From the NCBI RefSeq assembly GCF_014076845.1, contig NZ_JACGUT010000082.1, forward strand, positions 372,001-436,000: 64,000 nt of DNA, given 5' to 3'. Position 1 is the first letter of the stretch, and every line of letters begins with the position of its first letter. Positions 9,763 through 18,358 of the stretch are shown here, in pieces. This stretch comes from Colwellia sp. MB3u-41. Its GTDB lineage: Bacteria > Pseudomonadota > Gammaproteobacteria > Enterobacterales > Alteromonadaceae. Below the pieces are notes generated by a model. It was not told where the DNA came from and ran no database searches. It was given only the letters and a program-made list of their open reading frames with translations. A program made the translations under genes and the position numbers.

Positions 9763-10419
9763 ATGTCTAATTTACTTGCTAATAGAAACACTCTTCAAAT
9801 GCTTCAAGGTGTTGAAGGATATCCCCAATGGCTTAGTTGGGTATATGAGAAACCATTAAGCCAGCTTGAAAATGAATGCGAAGACTTGTGGCTTGAAAGA
9901 TTACTCCATACTGCTATGGCTATCGAAGAACAGGTTGAGTTTGTAGAACACCATCCTGACATGAGCGTTTCAGAGAAGAAAAATGACATCTTATCTTTAA
10001 CTGATAGACTTCGCGATTTTATTGACGTGATTGGTTTTGTGCCCACAAATAAAGGGATTGAAAATTCTGGGTATTTGAAGTCCTTAGAAAAAAAAAATTC
10101 AAAACAACCAAGTAAAGAACAGATTTCTCCTCAGGTTATATCAATAAAACAAGAAAATAAATTTCGTCAATATCTTAGAAAAAGGCTTACTGGCCCATCA
10201 AAGGTCACATTACCAATAATTTGGAATGAGCTTCGTATTTCAGAAGGTGAAACAATTGATAACCTAATTGAAATAACATCTGTTTCAGGCAATTCAAAAG
10301 CATCAGTTGTAAAATGGCTGGATGATGAAACAGGCGCGGTAGGCGATTCGCTAACAAGAGAAAGTGTAGGTAAAGCTATATCCGAATTAAAAAAAGATAT
10401 TAAAAATAAAATTAAATAA
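9763..10419 (+). CDS. Hypothetical protein, candidate mobile-element cargo
   Basis: 218 residues that I do not recognise. The first half is acidic and helical (LENECEDLWLERLLHTAMAI). After a short Lys/Gln/Ser-rich linker at about 105-130, a second part begins with FRQYLRKRLTGPSKVTLPIIW and ends in a basic helix (ISELKKDIKNKIK). No catalytic motif, signal peptide or membrane segment is seen. It lies between the defence operon and the AlpA-Rep-integrase genes and is followed by a nested inverted repeat. Its position suggests cargo of the element or a stand-alone accessory gene. Confidence 0.6.
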   Translation: MSNLLANRNTLQMLQGVEGYPQWLSWVYEKPLSQLENECEDLWLERLLHTAMAIEEQVEFVEHHPDMSVSEKKNDILSLTDRLRDFIDVIGFVPTNKGIENSGYLKSLEKKNSKQPSKEQISPQVISIKQENKFRQYLRKRLTGPSKVTLPIIWNELRISEGETIDNLIEITSVSGNSKASVVKWLDDETGAVGDSLTRESVGKAISELKKDIKNKIK

Positions 10420-10421
10420 AC

Positions 10422-10457
10422 CTTCGTGAGACTTCGTACACGAAGTTTTTCACGAAG
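10422..10457. repeat. Nested inverted repeat built from CTTCGT/ACGAAG hexamers
   Basis: An outer pair of 8-base arms (CTTCGTGA at 10422-10429, TCACGAAG at 10450-10457) encloses an inner pair of 7-base arms (ACTTCGT at 10431-10437, ACGAAGT at 10440-10446). The hexamer therefore appears four times, twice in each direction. It can fold as one long hairpin or as two. It lies just after the 218-residue gene and 55 bases before alpA. It could be a terminator, an AlpA operator, or the replication origin hairpin of the element. Confidence 0.75.
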
Positions 10458-10512
10458 TCCCATCAGTAATGTACGTCCTCAGTAACTAACCAACCACTGA
10501 GGAATACTTCAC

Positions 10513-10731
10513 ATGTTACAGAACACTACAAACTTAAATGTTTTTAACCCAATAGACCGCTTTGTTCGCGAAGCTGAATGTAAACAAATTACCGGACTTT
10601 CCAGAACCCGTCGCTGGGAACTAGAAAAAGAAGGTAAATTCCCTAAGCGAATCAAACTATCTGCACGTGCTGTTGCCTGGCTAATGTCTGATCTTATGAA
10701 CTGGATTGAGGAGCGATGTAATGGACAATAA
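10513..10731 (+). CDS. alpA: AlpA family phage/element transcriptional regulator
   Basis: 72 residues with the AlpA/excisionase-like winged helix: REAECKQITGLSRTRRWELEKEGKFPKRIKLSARAVAW is the usual core, and the C-terminal helix ends LMNWIEERC. AlpA proteins activate excision or integrase expression in P4-type elements. The ribosome site GAGGAA sits about 10 bases before the ATG. The gene overlaps the replication gene by 11 bases, so the two are translated together. It is the likely switch of this small element. Confidence 0.9.
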   Translation: MLQNTTNLNVFNPIDRFVREAECKQITGLSRTRRWELEKEGKFPKRIKLSARAVAWLMSDLMNWIEERCNGQ

Positions 10732-11812
10732 TACTTCAATCAATCCTCATCTATTAACTCATAAGATAATAACAGAGCCATTCAAGAATACAGGGTTAAA
10801 CGAAAACACTATGAATAACAGTAGATCAGCACCGAACATCACAGATCAATTAGCAGTTACAGATTGTGCCTTTTTAATGATAAATGAAGTGAAAAGTCGT
10901 ATTGATTGTTTACATATACAGTTTAAACCTAAAAATGAAATTGAATTTAAGTATGTCAGTAAAGTACTCATAGATTGGTTAAATGAAGTAGGCATAAAGT
11001 CTATTAATACAGAGCCTAATTTAAAGTACTTTGATCATGGATGTTTATTAAAAGCAAATGACCAAACCAATTCTGCTTGCGGTGCAATTAAATGGAACCA
11101 AGACTATGATGTTATTCGAGTTGAATTGTCTGGCAAAGGATGTTCATACATTAATACAAATGACACTTATTTTTCTGTAATGAAAGAACTTGAGCAAACA
11201 ACTGAAACTTTTATTAAGCGAATTGATATTGCCGTTGATACTTTTGAAAAAAAGCATGGTTTACGTTTCATTCAACAAAGCTTTAGTAAAGGCTTATACG
11301 CTCCTAAAACGGGGGCATCACCTTTGCGAGAAAATCATTCTAGCCCTACAGGGCAAAGCATTTATATTGGTTCGCGCCATTCTTATAAGCAAATTATCGG
11401 CTATGAAAAAGGTAAACAGTTAAAGTTTCCTAAAGATTCGAAAGAATACTCCAACTGGTTTAGGCATGAAGTCAGATTAAAAGGAAGAAAAGGTCACTGT
11501 ATTCCTATAGATGCTTTGTTTAATCCTGACAGCTATTTTGTTGGTGCATACCCCAAAGCTAATCAAAGGATTTTAAAAAGTGCAACACCACGGATAATAA
11601 GAAGGGAGGTTATACAATTCGTCGATAAAGAACTAAAAAAAGGTTTGGTTTATGCAAAGCATCAAGTAGGAAAAACGATACATTGCGCAGTTGAAAGGGG
11701 AATGGAGGATAAAGTAATTGTACAAACGATTATGAGACCAGGAAAAAAAGACAACCTATGTTATCCCTCTTTTATTTCAAAAGCAGACAAAGAAAATTAT
11801 ATGTTTGAATAA
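10721..11812 (+). CDS. Replication initiation protein (Rep_trans / RstA-like)
   Basis: 363 residues. The family resemblance is to replication initiation factors of filamentous phages and small integrative elements: IDCLHIQFKP near the start, FIKRIDIAVDTFE in the middle (a typical strand with two Asp residues), then GQSIYIGSR, and WFRHEVRLKGRK. These proteins nick DNA for rolling-circle replication. The start is placed at the ATG at 10721 because GAGGAG lies 6 bases upstream; a TTG at 10706 is less likely. It overlaps alpA and is followed by the integrase after 84 bases. Confidence 0.8.
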   Translation: MDNNTSINPHLLTHKIITEPFKNTGLNENTMNNSRSAPNITDQLAVTDCAFLMINEVKSRIDCLHIQFKPKNEIEFKYVSKVLIDWLNEVGIKSINTEPNLKYFDHGCLLKANDQTNSACGAIKWNQDYDVIRVELSGKGCSYINTNDTYFSVMKELEQTTETFIKRIDIAVDTFEKKHGLRFIQQSFSKGLYAPKTGASPLRENHSSPTGQSIYIGSRHSYKQIIGYEKGKQLKFPKDSKEYSNWFRHEVRLKGRKGHCIPIDALFNPDSYFVGAYPKANQRILKSATPRIIRREVIQFVDKELKKGLVYAKHQVGKTIHCAVERGMEDKVIVQTIMRPGKKDNLCYPSFISKADKENYMFE

Positions 11813-11896
11813 CCACTAACAGGAGGAATAACGTTTAAATACACGGCTAATACTAGTCATGCCGTTTGTTTATTTAGTTATTCAAAAGTTTTTATT

Positions 11897-13120
11897 ATGA
11901 AAACATTAAAAATAAATCTTTCAAAGAATGCTATTGAAATACATCAAGGTAATACTGATGTTCAGCAGTTAAGAGATAACCGCCAATCTGTTTATTATCG
12001 ATATATGCAAAAGGATAGAAACCTAGGCACTTTCTACGGAGTGTTTCACAAACAAGGTAAAACTAAGTGGATTAAACTTGGCTGTTATCCTGCGTTATCA
12101 GCGAAAGACTCGTTATTAAAAATGAGTCAATTAACTAAAGAATCAGCTTTAAAAAGTACGATACCTAATGAGGTGGAATTTAAGACAGTAGGCGAGCTAT
12201 TAACATGGTATAGCAAACGGCTAGCCAATAACAAAGCATTGGCGGAGCACACTAAGAAGAATCAACAGGCATGTATCAAACAACATTTATTACCATTGTT
12301 AGAGCATATTAAAATATCGTCGATAAGCTTGCCGTTAATTGATGAAGTACTATTTCAACCTTTACAGGTCAAGCTAGCACTTTCAACCGTCGATAATATT
12401 TTATCGGTATTGAACGCGGCCATTAAAAGAGCCATTCAGGTTCAGTTGATTCAATACAACCCACTTCCTAAATGTACTTTAGCGGAGTTCACTAACCAGC
12501 GTCCCAAAGTAAAAGCTACACGACTAACTCAAAGTTCGTTATTTAATGCTATTAAGAGCCTAAATAAGCAAAGTATTGAACATCAGCTTTTGTTTGTCTT
12601 GCTAGTTCTACACGGCACACGCATAGGTGAAACAGTAAATGCAAAGTGGGAAGCTTTCGACTTTGAACAAAAGTTATGGCGTATTCCTGCACAGGATACA
12701 AAAACTAAGAAATCTCATTTATTACCATTAACAGAGCTGGCTATTACATGGTTAAAATATTATAAAAAACATCAAATGACAGTAGGTAAGTCAATCTATC
12801 TCTTTCCACAAAAGAGTAATAAACGAAAAGCTATGTCGCCCAATCAAGGCTCTTGTATTATTTCTACTATGGCGAAGAAGCAATGGTCAGCACATGATTT
12901 AAGAAAGTTTGCTCGTTCATTATGGATGGAATTAGGTATTGATTACATGGTGGGCGAATTCTTACTCAACCATACGCTAAATAAGCTAAATCAAGCCTAC
13001 ATACAAACCCTTGCTATGCCTAATTGTAGGGCTGCTTTGAATGATTGGAGCTATTGGTTAGAAGATAAAGGGTTAACACCTAGCTATAAGCAAGATTTAA
13101 AAAAATGGAAACTATCTTAA
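11897..13120 (+). CDS. int: Tyrosine recombinase / integrase
   Basis: 407 residues. An N-terminal arm-binding domain (KTKWIKLGCYPALSAKDS) precedes a core-binding helical domain and a C-terminal catalytic domain. The catalytic residues are visible in order: Arg in HGTRIGET, Lys in TKTKKSHLLPL, His-x-x-Arg in HDLRK, His in LNHTLNK and the nucleophile Tyr in NQAYIQ. All are present, so the enzyme should be active. It catalyses integration and excision of the element. It sits at the right end of the alpA-rep-int group, so one att site should lie just downstream, but I could not identify a core repeat. Confidence 0.93.
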   Translation: MKTLKINLSKNAIEIHQGNTDVQQLRDNRQSVYYRYMQKDRNLGTFYGVFHKQGKTKWIKLGCYPALSAKDSLLKMSQLTKESALKSTIPNEVEFKTVGELLTWYSKRLANNKALAEHTKKNQQACIKQHLLPLLEHIKISSISLPLIDEVLFQPLQVKLALSTVDNILSVLNAAIKRAIQVQLIQYNPLPKCTLAEFTNQRPKVKATRLTQSSLFNAIKSLNKQSIEHQLLFVLLVLHGTRIGETVNAKWEAFDFEQKLWRIPAQDTKTKKSHLLPLTELAITWLKYYKKHQMTVGKSIYLFPQKSNKRKAMSPNQGSCIISTMAKKQWSAHDLRKFARSLWMELGIDYMVGEFLLNHTLNKLNQAYIQTLAMPNCRAALNDWSYWLEDKGLTPSYKQDLKKWKLS

Positions 13121-13716
13121 GGATCAATAAAATCAAAGCATTAAAGCCTTTCTCAGTATCCTTGAACTAATAGTTAATCATTTTAGGTATAAATTTAAGT
13201 GTAGTACTGCCCTTTATGCCAAGCATTAGCTAGACTCATACTTACAGTTATATTATGGAAAGCTTGAGTCTTGCGCACCACACAGCTACTTTTCAAAAAT
13301 AAAAACCGCTTGATACACCTATTCCATATGGATTTCAAAAAGTGCGCGCTATTGAGTGCGCTGTATTGCGTAAAAGTTAAATCTAGGTACTTATTGTTTA
13401 AAGGGTTAAAGTTACTCGCAACTCAAACAAGTAAAATTATAAGGGATAATAATGAGTAATGAGTAATGAGTAATGAGTAATGATTCGATTAAAGATTCGA
13501 ACATGGAGCATCATCTGTCGTTCAAAATGAGCATAAAGAAAAAAGTTAAAAATAAGATACCACACCTAATAATGCTGAAGTACCTGCAGATTTTTGGAGT
13601 GAGCCTCTACCAGAGAGTATGATGTTTAAACCAGCAATATTTCATCGACTCAGGAAGTTACTTGGATTGCCTGAAGGAAAAAGACGTTTCAAACGGGCGG
13701 ATTAAAAAGGTTGTCT
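13121..13716. other. Intergenic region after the integrase, with a gene scrap
   Basis: About 600 bases without a convincing gene. It is the expected place for an attachment site, but no duplicate core was found inside the window. A 49-codon open frame with no start at its beginning ends at 13705. It reads DFWSEPLPESMMFKPAIFHRL and ends in a basic tail (EGKRRFKRAD). It looks like the 3' end of a lost gene. A 7-base tandem repeat lies at 13452-13479. Confidence 0.45.
13452..13479. repeat. 7-base tandem repeat (ATGAGTA, 4 copies)
   Basis: Four perfect head-to-tail copies of ATGAGTA, then a partial copy (ATGATT). It is non-coding as far as I can see. Such arrays change copy number by replication slippage. 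Confidence 0.9.
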
Positions 13717-13920
13717 ATGTTTAAAATATTAAAAATATTATTTGCTGTTCATGAAAAGGAAAGTGTTATTCTTCCAGAAGAGGCTGAAGTAAAGCCTGAG
13801 GATATCATTCCTAACGACTTCTGCTTGTGTTGCACTCCAGGCATAAAATGCATAAAAGCAGCAGGAGTCACATTGACAGAAATCCCAGATAGTGAGCATT
13901 TCATAATAATTAAACCTTAA
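13717..13920 (+). CDS. Small hypothetical protein with a CxxC-type cysteine pair
   Basis: 67 residues starting at an ATG that has AAAAAGG 6 bases upstream; a TTG two codons earlier is also possible. After an N-terminal hydrophobic stretch (FKILKILFAVHE) there is an acidic segment and then FCLCCTPGIKCIKAAG, which has four cysteines in twelve residues and could bind metal. The family is not recognised. It sits alone in the accessory region. Confidence 0.5.
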   Translation: MFKILKILFAVHEKESVILPEEAEVKPEDIIPNDFCLCCTPGIKCIKAAGVTLTEIPDSEHFIIIKP

Positions 13921-14071
13921 AGAGGTTTTATTCTTAGCCGATTTAAGTGTAAACATTTAAACGAATTAATATGAACAGGCAAACAATTGGTTTTTACTCC
14001 TTCTTTACTAATTTTAGCTAATAATTTTTTGCCTCTTAACGAGGCATTATGTTCTCAATAGGAAACACTAA

Positions 14072-14878
14072 GTGGAAAATAAATTTAAGCAGTGGTTAAT
14101 TGAAAAAGGAAATGAAGATAAAGTTTCGATATATCCAAGTATTCTTCATCTTATATCTAAGCATTATTCTGAGCAAGTTGGTTATCCTGTAGATCTCTAT
14201 AACGTAGAAGGCACAAAAAAGTTAGCTAGTTTGTATGGTAGAAAAGGAAAATTTACAAACTTTGGATCTCAGGAATCCGGTGCATTTCGATCTGCTATTT
14301 CCTCTTATTGTAAATTCCACAAGCATTTAAAAGAAATTGCTCATTATAAATCCATGATGGGAAGCATTCAAAACTATATAGATAACGATGACGAACATAT
14401 TTCTGATTTACATGATTTACATGATTTACAAGATTTACAAGATTTACAAGTAACAGACACTAATAGAGCTGAAACACTTAAGACAAGCGCAACATCAATG
14501 AATTTTGAATATGAGGTGGACCTTCAGACCCAAATTTGCTCACAAATTCCTGAATTATTCCCAGAGTATGTTATTTTTGGTGGGATTTCAGTTGGTGTTG
14601 AATATGAAGTTGGTTCCCGTAAGATAGATATCTTACTTGAAAATACTAATGATGGGTCATTATTAGTCGTTGAATTAAAGTCAGGGAGAGCTGGCATTAA
14701 AGTTATTGATCAAATATATATGTACATCAGTTTGATACGTAGAGTATTTCCTAAAAGAGGTGTAACTGGGGTAATCATTGCTGGTAAAATTGATGATAGT
14801 TTGATTCAGGCTTCTAAAGTAAATAGTCTTGTATCAATTATGACTTATAGTATTGGTGTCCAATTAAATAAAACGTAA
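14072..14878 (+). CDS. NucS/DUF91-like PD-(D/E)xK nuclease with a variable repeat linker
   Basis: 268 residues from a GTG start with AGGA upstream. The N-terminal 100 residues are of unknown type. Residues 112-126 are five tandem tripeptides (DLH, DLH, DLQ, DLQ, DLQ). The C-terminal half carries a nuclease fold: LQTQICSQIPELFP, GSRKIDILLE (catalytic Asp), and LLVVELKSGRAG (ExK), then a helix with DQIYMYI. This matches the endonuclease NucS/DUF91 group. In full NucS proteins it cuts mismatched or branched DNA. It is probably a defence or repair gene of the accessory region; its role is not proven. Confidence 0.72.
   Translation: MENKFKQWLIEKGNEDKVSIYPSILHLISKHYSEQVGYPVDLYNVEGTKKLASLYGRKGKFTNFGSQESGAFRSAISSYCKFHKHLKEIAHYKSMMGSIQNYIDNDDEHISDLHDLHDLQDLQDLQVTDTNRAETLKTSATSMNFEYEVDLQTQICSQIPELFPEYVIFGGISVGVEYEVGSRKIDILLENTNDGSLLVVELKSGRAGIKVIDQIYMYISLIRRVFPKRGVTGVIIAGKIDDSLIQASKVNSLVSIMTYSIGVQLNKT
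14405..14449 (+). repeat. In-frame 9-base tandem repeat (GATTTACAW, 5 copies)
   Basis: Two copies of GATTTACAT and three of GATTTACAA lie in frame inside the NucS-like gene. Because the unit is a multiple of three, copy number changes would lengthen or shorten the linker without breaking the protein. Confidence 0.95.
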
Positions 14879-14969
14879 CAAGCTGTTTAAAAATAACAGT
14901 CGGCCATAGCCTTATGGTTATAGCTAAATATTAATATCTTAACATTTCGCTAGGTTAATTAGGTATAAA

Positions 14970-15575
14970 ATGATTGAAGCAGAAACAATGAAATTTTTAG
15001 CTGAAAATAAAGACTCTATTTTAGCAATTGCAGCTATAGGAGCATTAGTAATGACAGCATTAACTGCTGTTATGAGTCTATTTGGTGCAATAACAGCTAA
15101 AAAGATAGATGAAAAAATTAAACGTCAGGAAGCAATAAGAGTTCTTATCGAAGATGGGATGATTGGAATGGGGGAAAGCATTCAAGGTATACTTTCTGCT
15201 GCTGATATTCTATTGACGAAGTATGGCATTGAGGTTCACCAAAATGATCCTTCGCTTAATTCATCAATCAAGAAATACAAAACAATTATTGGTAACCATA
15301 AAAAACATTTAATGAAGGCAAAAACAATCTATAGATATAAACTTTATGGTATAGAGGATGGTTTATCTATAATTACTCGTTGTACCGATTGGATTCAAGG
15401 ACTTAAAGATGATATTCCTTTAGCTAGAAAGATGCTAAAAGAAGCAGATAAAATAAGATTGATTGTTGATAAAGAAATAATCAAATGTTACAGAAAGGGT
15501 GACTATCCTAGTTCAGTTACACGATGGAGGTTGGTATACCATTCTTGGAAAATAAAGAAAATGAGACAAGGTTAG
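14970..15575 (+). CDS. Hypothetical membrane-anchored protein
   Basis: 201 residues. One clear transmembrane segment near the N-terminus (ILAIAAIGALVMTALTAVMSLFGAI, about 17-41) precedes a basic cytoplasmic region (KKIDEKIKRQEAIRVL) rich in helix formers. The start could also be the ATG six codons later. No family is recognised. It follows the NucS-like gene by 91 bases in the same direction, so the two may form a cassette of nuclease plus membrane protein. Confidence 0.6.
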   Translation: MIEAETMKFLAENKDSILAIAAIGALVMTALTAVMSLFGAITAKKIDEKIKRQEAIRVLIEDGMIGMGESIQGILSAADILLTKYGIEVHQNDPSLNSSIKKYKTIIGNHKKHLMKAKTIYRYKLYGIEDGLSIITRCTDWIQGLKDDIPLARKMLKEADKIRLIVDKEIIKCYRKGDYPSSVTRWRLVYHSWKIKKMRQG

Positions 15576-16832
15576 TGATTTAAACTAACAAGTAAATAAA
15601 AGGACATAAACATCCGAATGTTTTATGGTTAGGAATAAGTGGCTTATTTGGTTAATTCTAACTTAATAAGCCGATAAAGATGCTATAAAATTATAGCGTG
15701 ACTGTCACACCATTTCGGCTCGGTATATTACAACGTCACTATTAGATAGAAAATTAACTTGTTATAAATCGACTCAGCGGTGTTATTATAAATAAATACA
15801 AAAAAACTAAAAATATTAGTGAATATATCATTTAGTAGTACTACAAGTAGTACTAGACAAAAACAAAGTTGACATTACCATTTTAAATCAACACCTTGTA
15901 CTGCGAATTAAGTTCAGGGAGGGGCCACCACTTTTTGTTTTCAACGAATGACTTTCAAGTTAAAAATTCAAAGTACACTTAGTCCCTCCTCCGCTGGTCC
16001 ATGGCTGGGGAAAACAAAACAATCAGTACTCCCCAAGAAAAAGACACCGTAAAAAATAGCTACCAAAGCGATAAATTTTGCCTACTTCCATAGTTTTCCC
16101 AACTACTTAAGCGAAAATTAAAGAGCTGAAGAGACCAAACTACTCACGTCAAAAAAAGTATGTTTTTACATATGGTCCTAAATTAACTCCATAAGCCTAT
16201 TTATTAAATAAACATCTAATCACTATAATAAATTTTATTTAATTAACATCCATGAAATTCACTTAAGTGTAAAAATTCACTTAAATGTAAAATTCACTTA
16301 AATGTAAAAATTCACTACGTTATTAAAGTAATATTTAAACCTTATTAATAAACCTTTCTTTCATTAATATAATCAGCTCTTGTAGGCTATTTTATCTTTG
16401 TTTAATAGCGTAATAACGATGTAATAAAACCTTGATAAAATTAATCAAAATAAAGTGTTTAAAAAGTGATCTGCTATTATTTTTGATACGTATACCTCAT
16501 AAAATTGCTATTAATAGAACATATGTACAATAAATGTGACGTATTATTAACAAATAGCATACATATTACATAACGTTAATTTAATATTTTATGACATTGA
16601 CAAACGAATAGTGCAAGTGATAGGTTGAAATATAACAGAGGTGTTGGCTGAGAATTAATACAATCAACGTTATCACCCGGTAGTTATCTTCGATGATATT
16701 TTCACATACTCAGTGTTGATAGTTCGCACTTATGTTTGCATAAGCTATTTTATTTTAGATATAAGTAATGAATACTTTCGTGATTATTTATGTTTAGAAC
16801 ATTAAAATTTTACAGATAATAGGGGAAAAATT
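15576..16832. other. Long intergenic region with direct repeats
   Basis: About 1.25 kb with no open frame that looks like a gene on either strand. It holds a 17-18-base direct repeat at 16257-16318, a doubled AGTAGTACT near 15835, and GC-rich patches in otherwise AT-rich DNA. The right end must contain the promoter of the chemotaxis operon. It may include remains of lost genes, but I could not match any. Confidence 0.5.
16257..16318. repeat. 17-18-base direct repeat (ATTCACTTAARTGTAAA), 3 copies plus a partial
   Basis: Three near-identical copies lie head to tail, followed by ATTCACTACG as a partial fourth. Each unit contains the half-palindrome CACTTAARTG. The first copy is the perfect palindrome CACTTAAGTG. 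The array lies about 515 bases before the chemotaxis operon and could be a protein-binding site or a slippage product. Confidence 0.85.
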
Positions 16833-17993
16833 ATTAAACGGATTTTCAGTAGTATTTTTTTAGCACTCACTTGTATCGTCCTTTTACAATTTAGTGATGG
16901 TTCCATTTTATACAAGGTAATAGCGAGTGTAATGTTATTATTACTTGCTTGGTACATTGACAAGCAAATAATAATCAAACATAAAGAAGCTATTCGTCTG
17001 TCGATTATTGAATGTAACGAGCAGCATGCCGTTCAGCAGACAATAGAATCAAACAACAGGGAAAACGCAATTCACACTCTTTGTCAAAGTGCTTTACCGC
17101 TTTGGCAAAAGCATATCAACACAGCCAGAATACACTCAGAACAAGAAATAGGAAAACTTTGTCACCAGTTTTCAAATCTGATTAGCGGAATGGAAAACGC
17201 AATGCATGTATCAACGCAAACTATTGGTTCAGAAACAAACCAAAATAAAATTTCTCTGATGCAAGTTATCCAAAATAGTCAGACGGAATTGGCAGAAGTG
17301 TTGGAGTCACAACGTAAAACCATGGAGAGCAAAGAAACTATGCTCAGTGGCATGTCTCAGCTAAAGGGCATTACCAAAGAATTAAACAGCATGGCAACAA
17401 TCGTTTCCAGTTTAGCAGATCAAACGAACTTGTTAGCACTTAATGCCTCTATAGAAGCCGCACGTGCTGGTGAAGCCGGCAGAGGTTTTGCCGTAGTTGC
17501 AGAAGCAGTGCGCGAGTTAGCACAAAAATCCGGAGATGCAGGTAATAACATTCAACGACGCGTTGCTCTCGTTAACGAGACAATTAATCATACGTTAGAC
17601 GCTACCGATGATTACTCTAAGCAAGACGATATTGCTATGCAAGAAACAGAAATTGCAATTAAGGGAAGTATGAATCACATCGCTAATTCAGCAGAGCAGG
17701 TTGAATTAACAGCAACTCAATTAAGCATAGAACAGCAAAACATGCATAAGGAAATCAGTCGAGTATTAGTTTCCTTACAATTCCAAGATAGGGTTAGCCA
17801 AATACTCAGCCAAGTGGAACAAGATGTTGGAAGCTTAGTGGCTTCACTTAATGAAGAGCAGTGGCATACTTTTATTGATGTCAAAGATTGGCTTCATAAA
17901 ATGGAAAAAAGTTATACCATGCCTGAGCAATATGATAACCATTTAGGTGTTGATACAAGCAATAGTGAACCTGAAGAAATTACATTTTTCTAA
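16833..17993 (+). CDS. Methyl-accepting chemotaxis-type protein with no sensor domain (probable ATT start)
   Basis: From the first ATG at 16932 the protein is 353 residues and would begin inside a membrane segment. The frame is open further upstream and gives [18 protein letters not shown] if an ATT at 16833 is the start; AGGGG sits 7 bases before it. That adds a second membrane helix and makes a normal two-helix anchor with a very short periplasmic loop. No ligand-binding or HAMP domain is seen. The signalling tip is intact ([29 protein letters not shown], in parts). The C-terminus ends EEITFF. It is the first gene of the chemotaxis group and may couple CheA to a cytoplasmic or membrane signal. 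Confidence 0.85.
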   Translation: MKRIFSSIFLALTCIVLLQFSDGSILYKVIASVMLLLLAWYIDKQIIIKHKEAIRLSIIECNEQHAVQQTIESNNRENAIHTLCQSALPLWQKHINTARIHSEQEIGKLCHQFSNLISGMENAMHVSTQTIGSETNQNKISLMQVIQNSQTELAEVLESQRKTMESKETMLSGMSQLKGITKELNSMATIVSSLADQTNLLALNASIEAARAGEAGRGFAVVAEAVRELAQKSGDAGNNIQRRVALVNETINHTLDATDDYSKQDDIAMQETEIAIKGSMNHIANSAEQVELTATQLSIEQQNMHKEISRVLVSLQFQDRVSQILSQVEQDVGSLVASLNEEQWHTFIDVKDWLHKMEKSYTMPEQYDNHLGVDTSNSEPEEITFF

Positions 17994-18292
17994 GTAAATA
18001 AAGGCAAAAATGTAATCTTTTATATTGATATTAAATTACTTACAAAATTTTTATAAAAAAGTGAACCGTCAATATGTGTTATACGTATAAGTTATAATTA
18101 TTTGATCTAACATTTGCGTGTAAGGGTTAAATCACCTTAATATTTACAATTGATAGTAAAAGGAAGTATGGGAAATGGATGATAAAAGATTTACTCACTA
18201 TATAGCCATCTCGAATGGCAATACAAATAACGACAGTGCTCAATATAAGCATCGATTTTTCTCTACATTACGAAGCTTAGTCAAACAGAATT

Positions 18293-18342
18293 AAATCACA
18301 GCAAATCACAGCAAATCACAGCAAACCACAGCAAACCACAGC
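18293..18342. repeat. 10-base tandem repeat (AAATCACAGC/AAACCACAGC, 5 copies)
   Basis: Three copies of AAATCACAGC and two of AAACCACAGC lie head to tail in the gap between the first MCP gene and cheY, just before a strong hairpin. The unit is about one helical turn, so the copies would face the same side of the DNA. Confidence 0.9.
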
Positions 18343-18358
18343 ATCGTAGTAATAGTAC

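Noticed and set aside
13485-13510. A tRNA-like T-loop (GATTCGAAC)
   Set aside because: No acceptor stem, D-arm or anticodon arm could be placed around it. No tRNA gene is supported in the window.
15900-16010. A long hairpin between two G/C-rich patches (GGGAGGGG and CCCTCCTCC)
   Set aside because: The arms do not pair in the right orientation for more than about five bases, so no structure is supported.
16600-16800. A second c-di-GMP riboswitch upstream of the chemotaxis operon
   Set aside because: The GGACGCAAAGC core and the GGTAG...CTACC arm are missing.
18175-18294. A 39-codon frame beginning MDDKRFTHYIAIS with AGGAAG upstream
   Set aside because: Too short, no family, and the end runs into a tandem repeat. 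It was not listed as a gene.
18293-18342. A CRISPR-like array
   Set aside because: The units are 10 bases with no spacers, so this is a simple tandem repeat. No cas genes are present.
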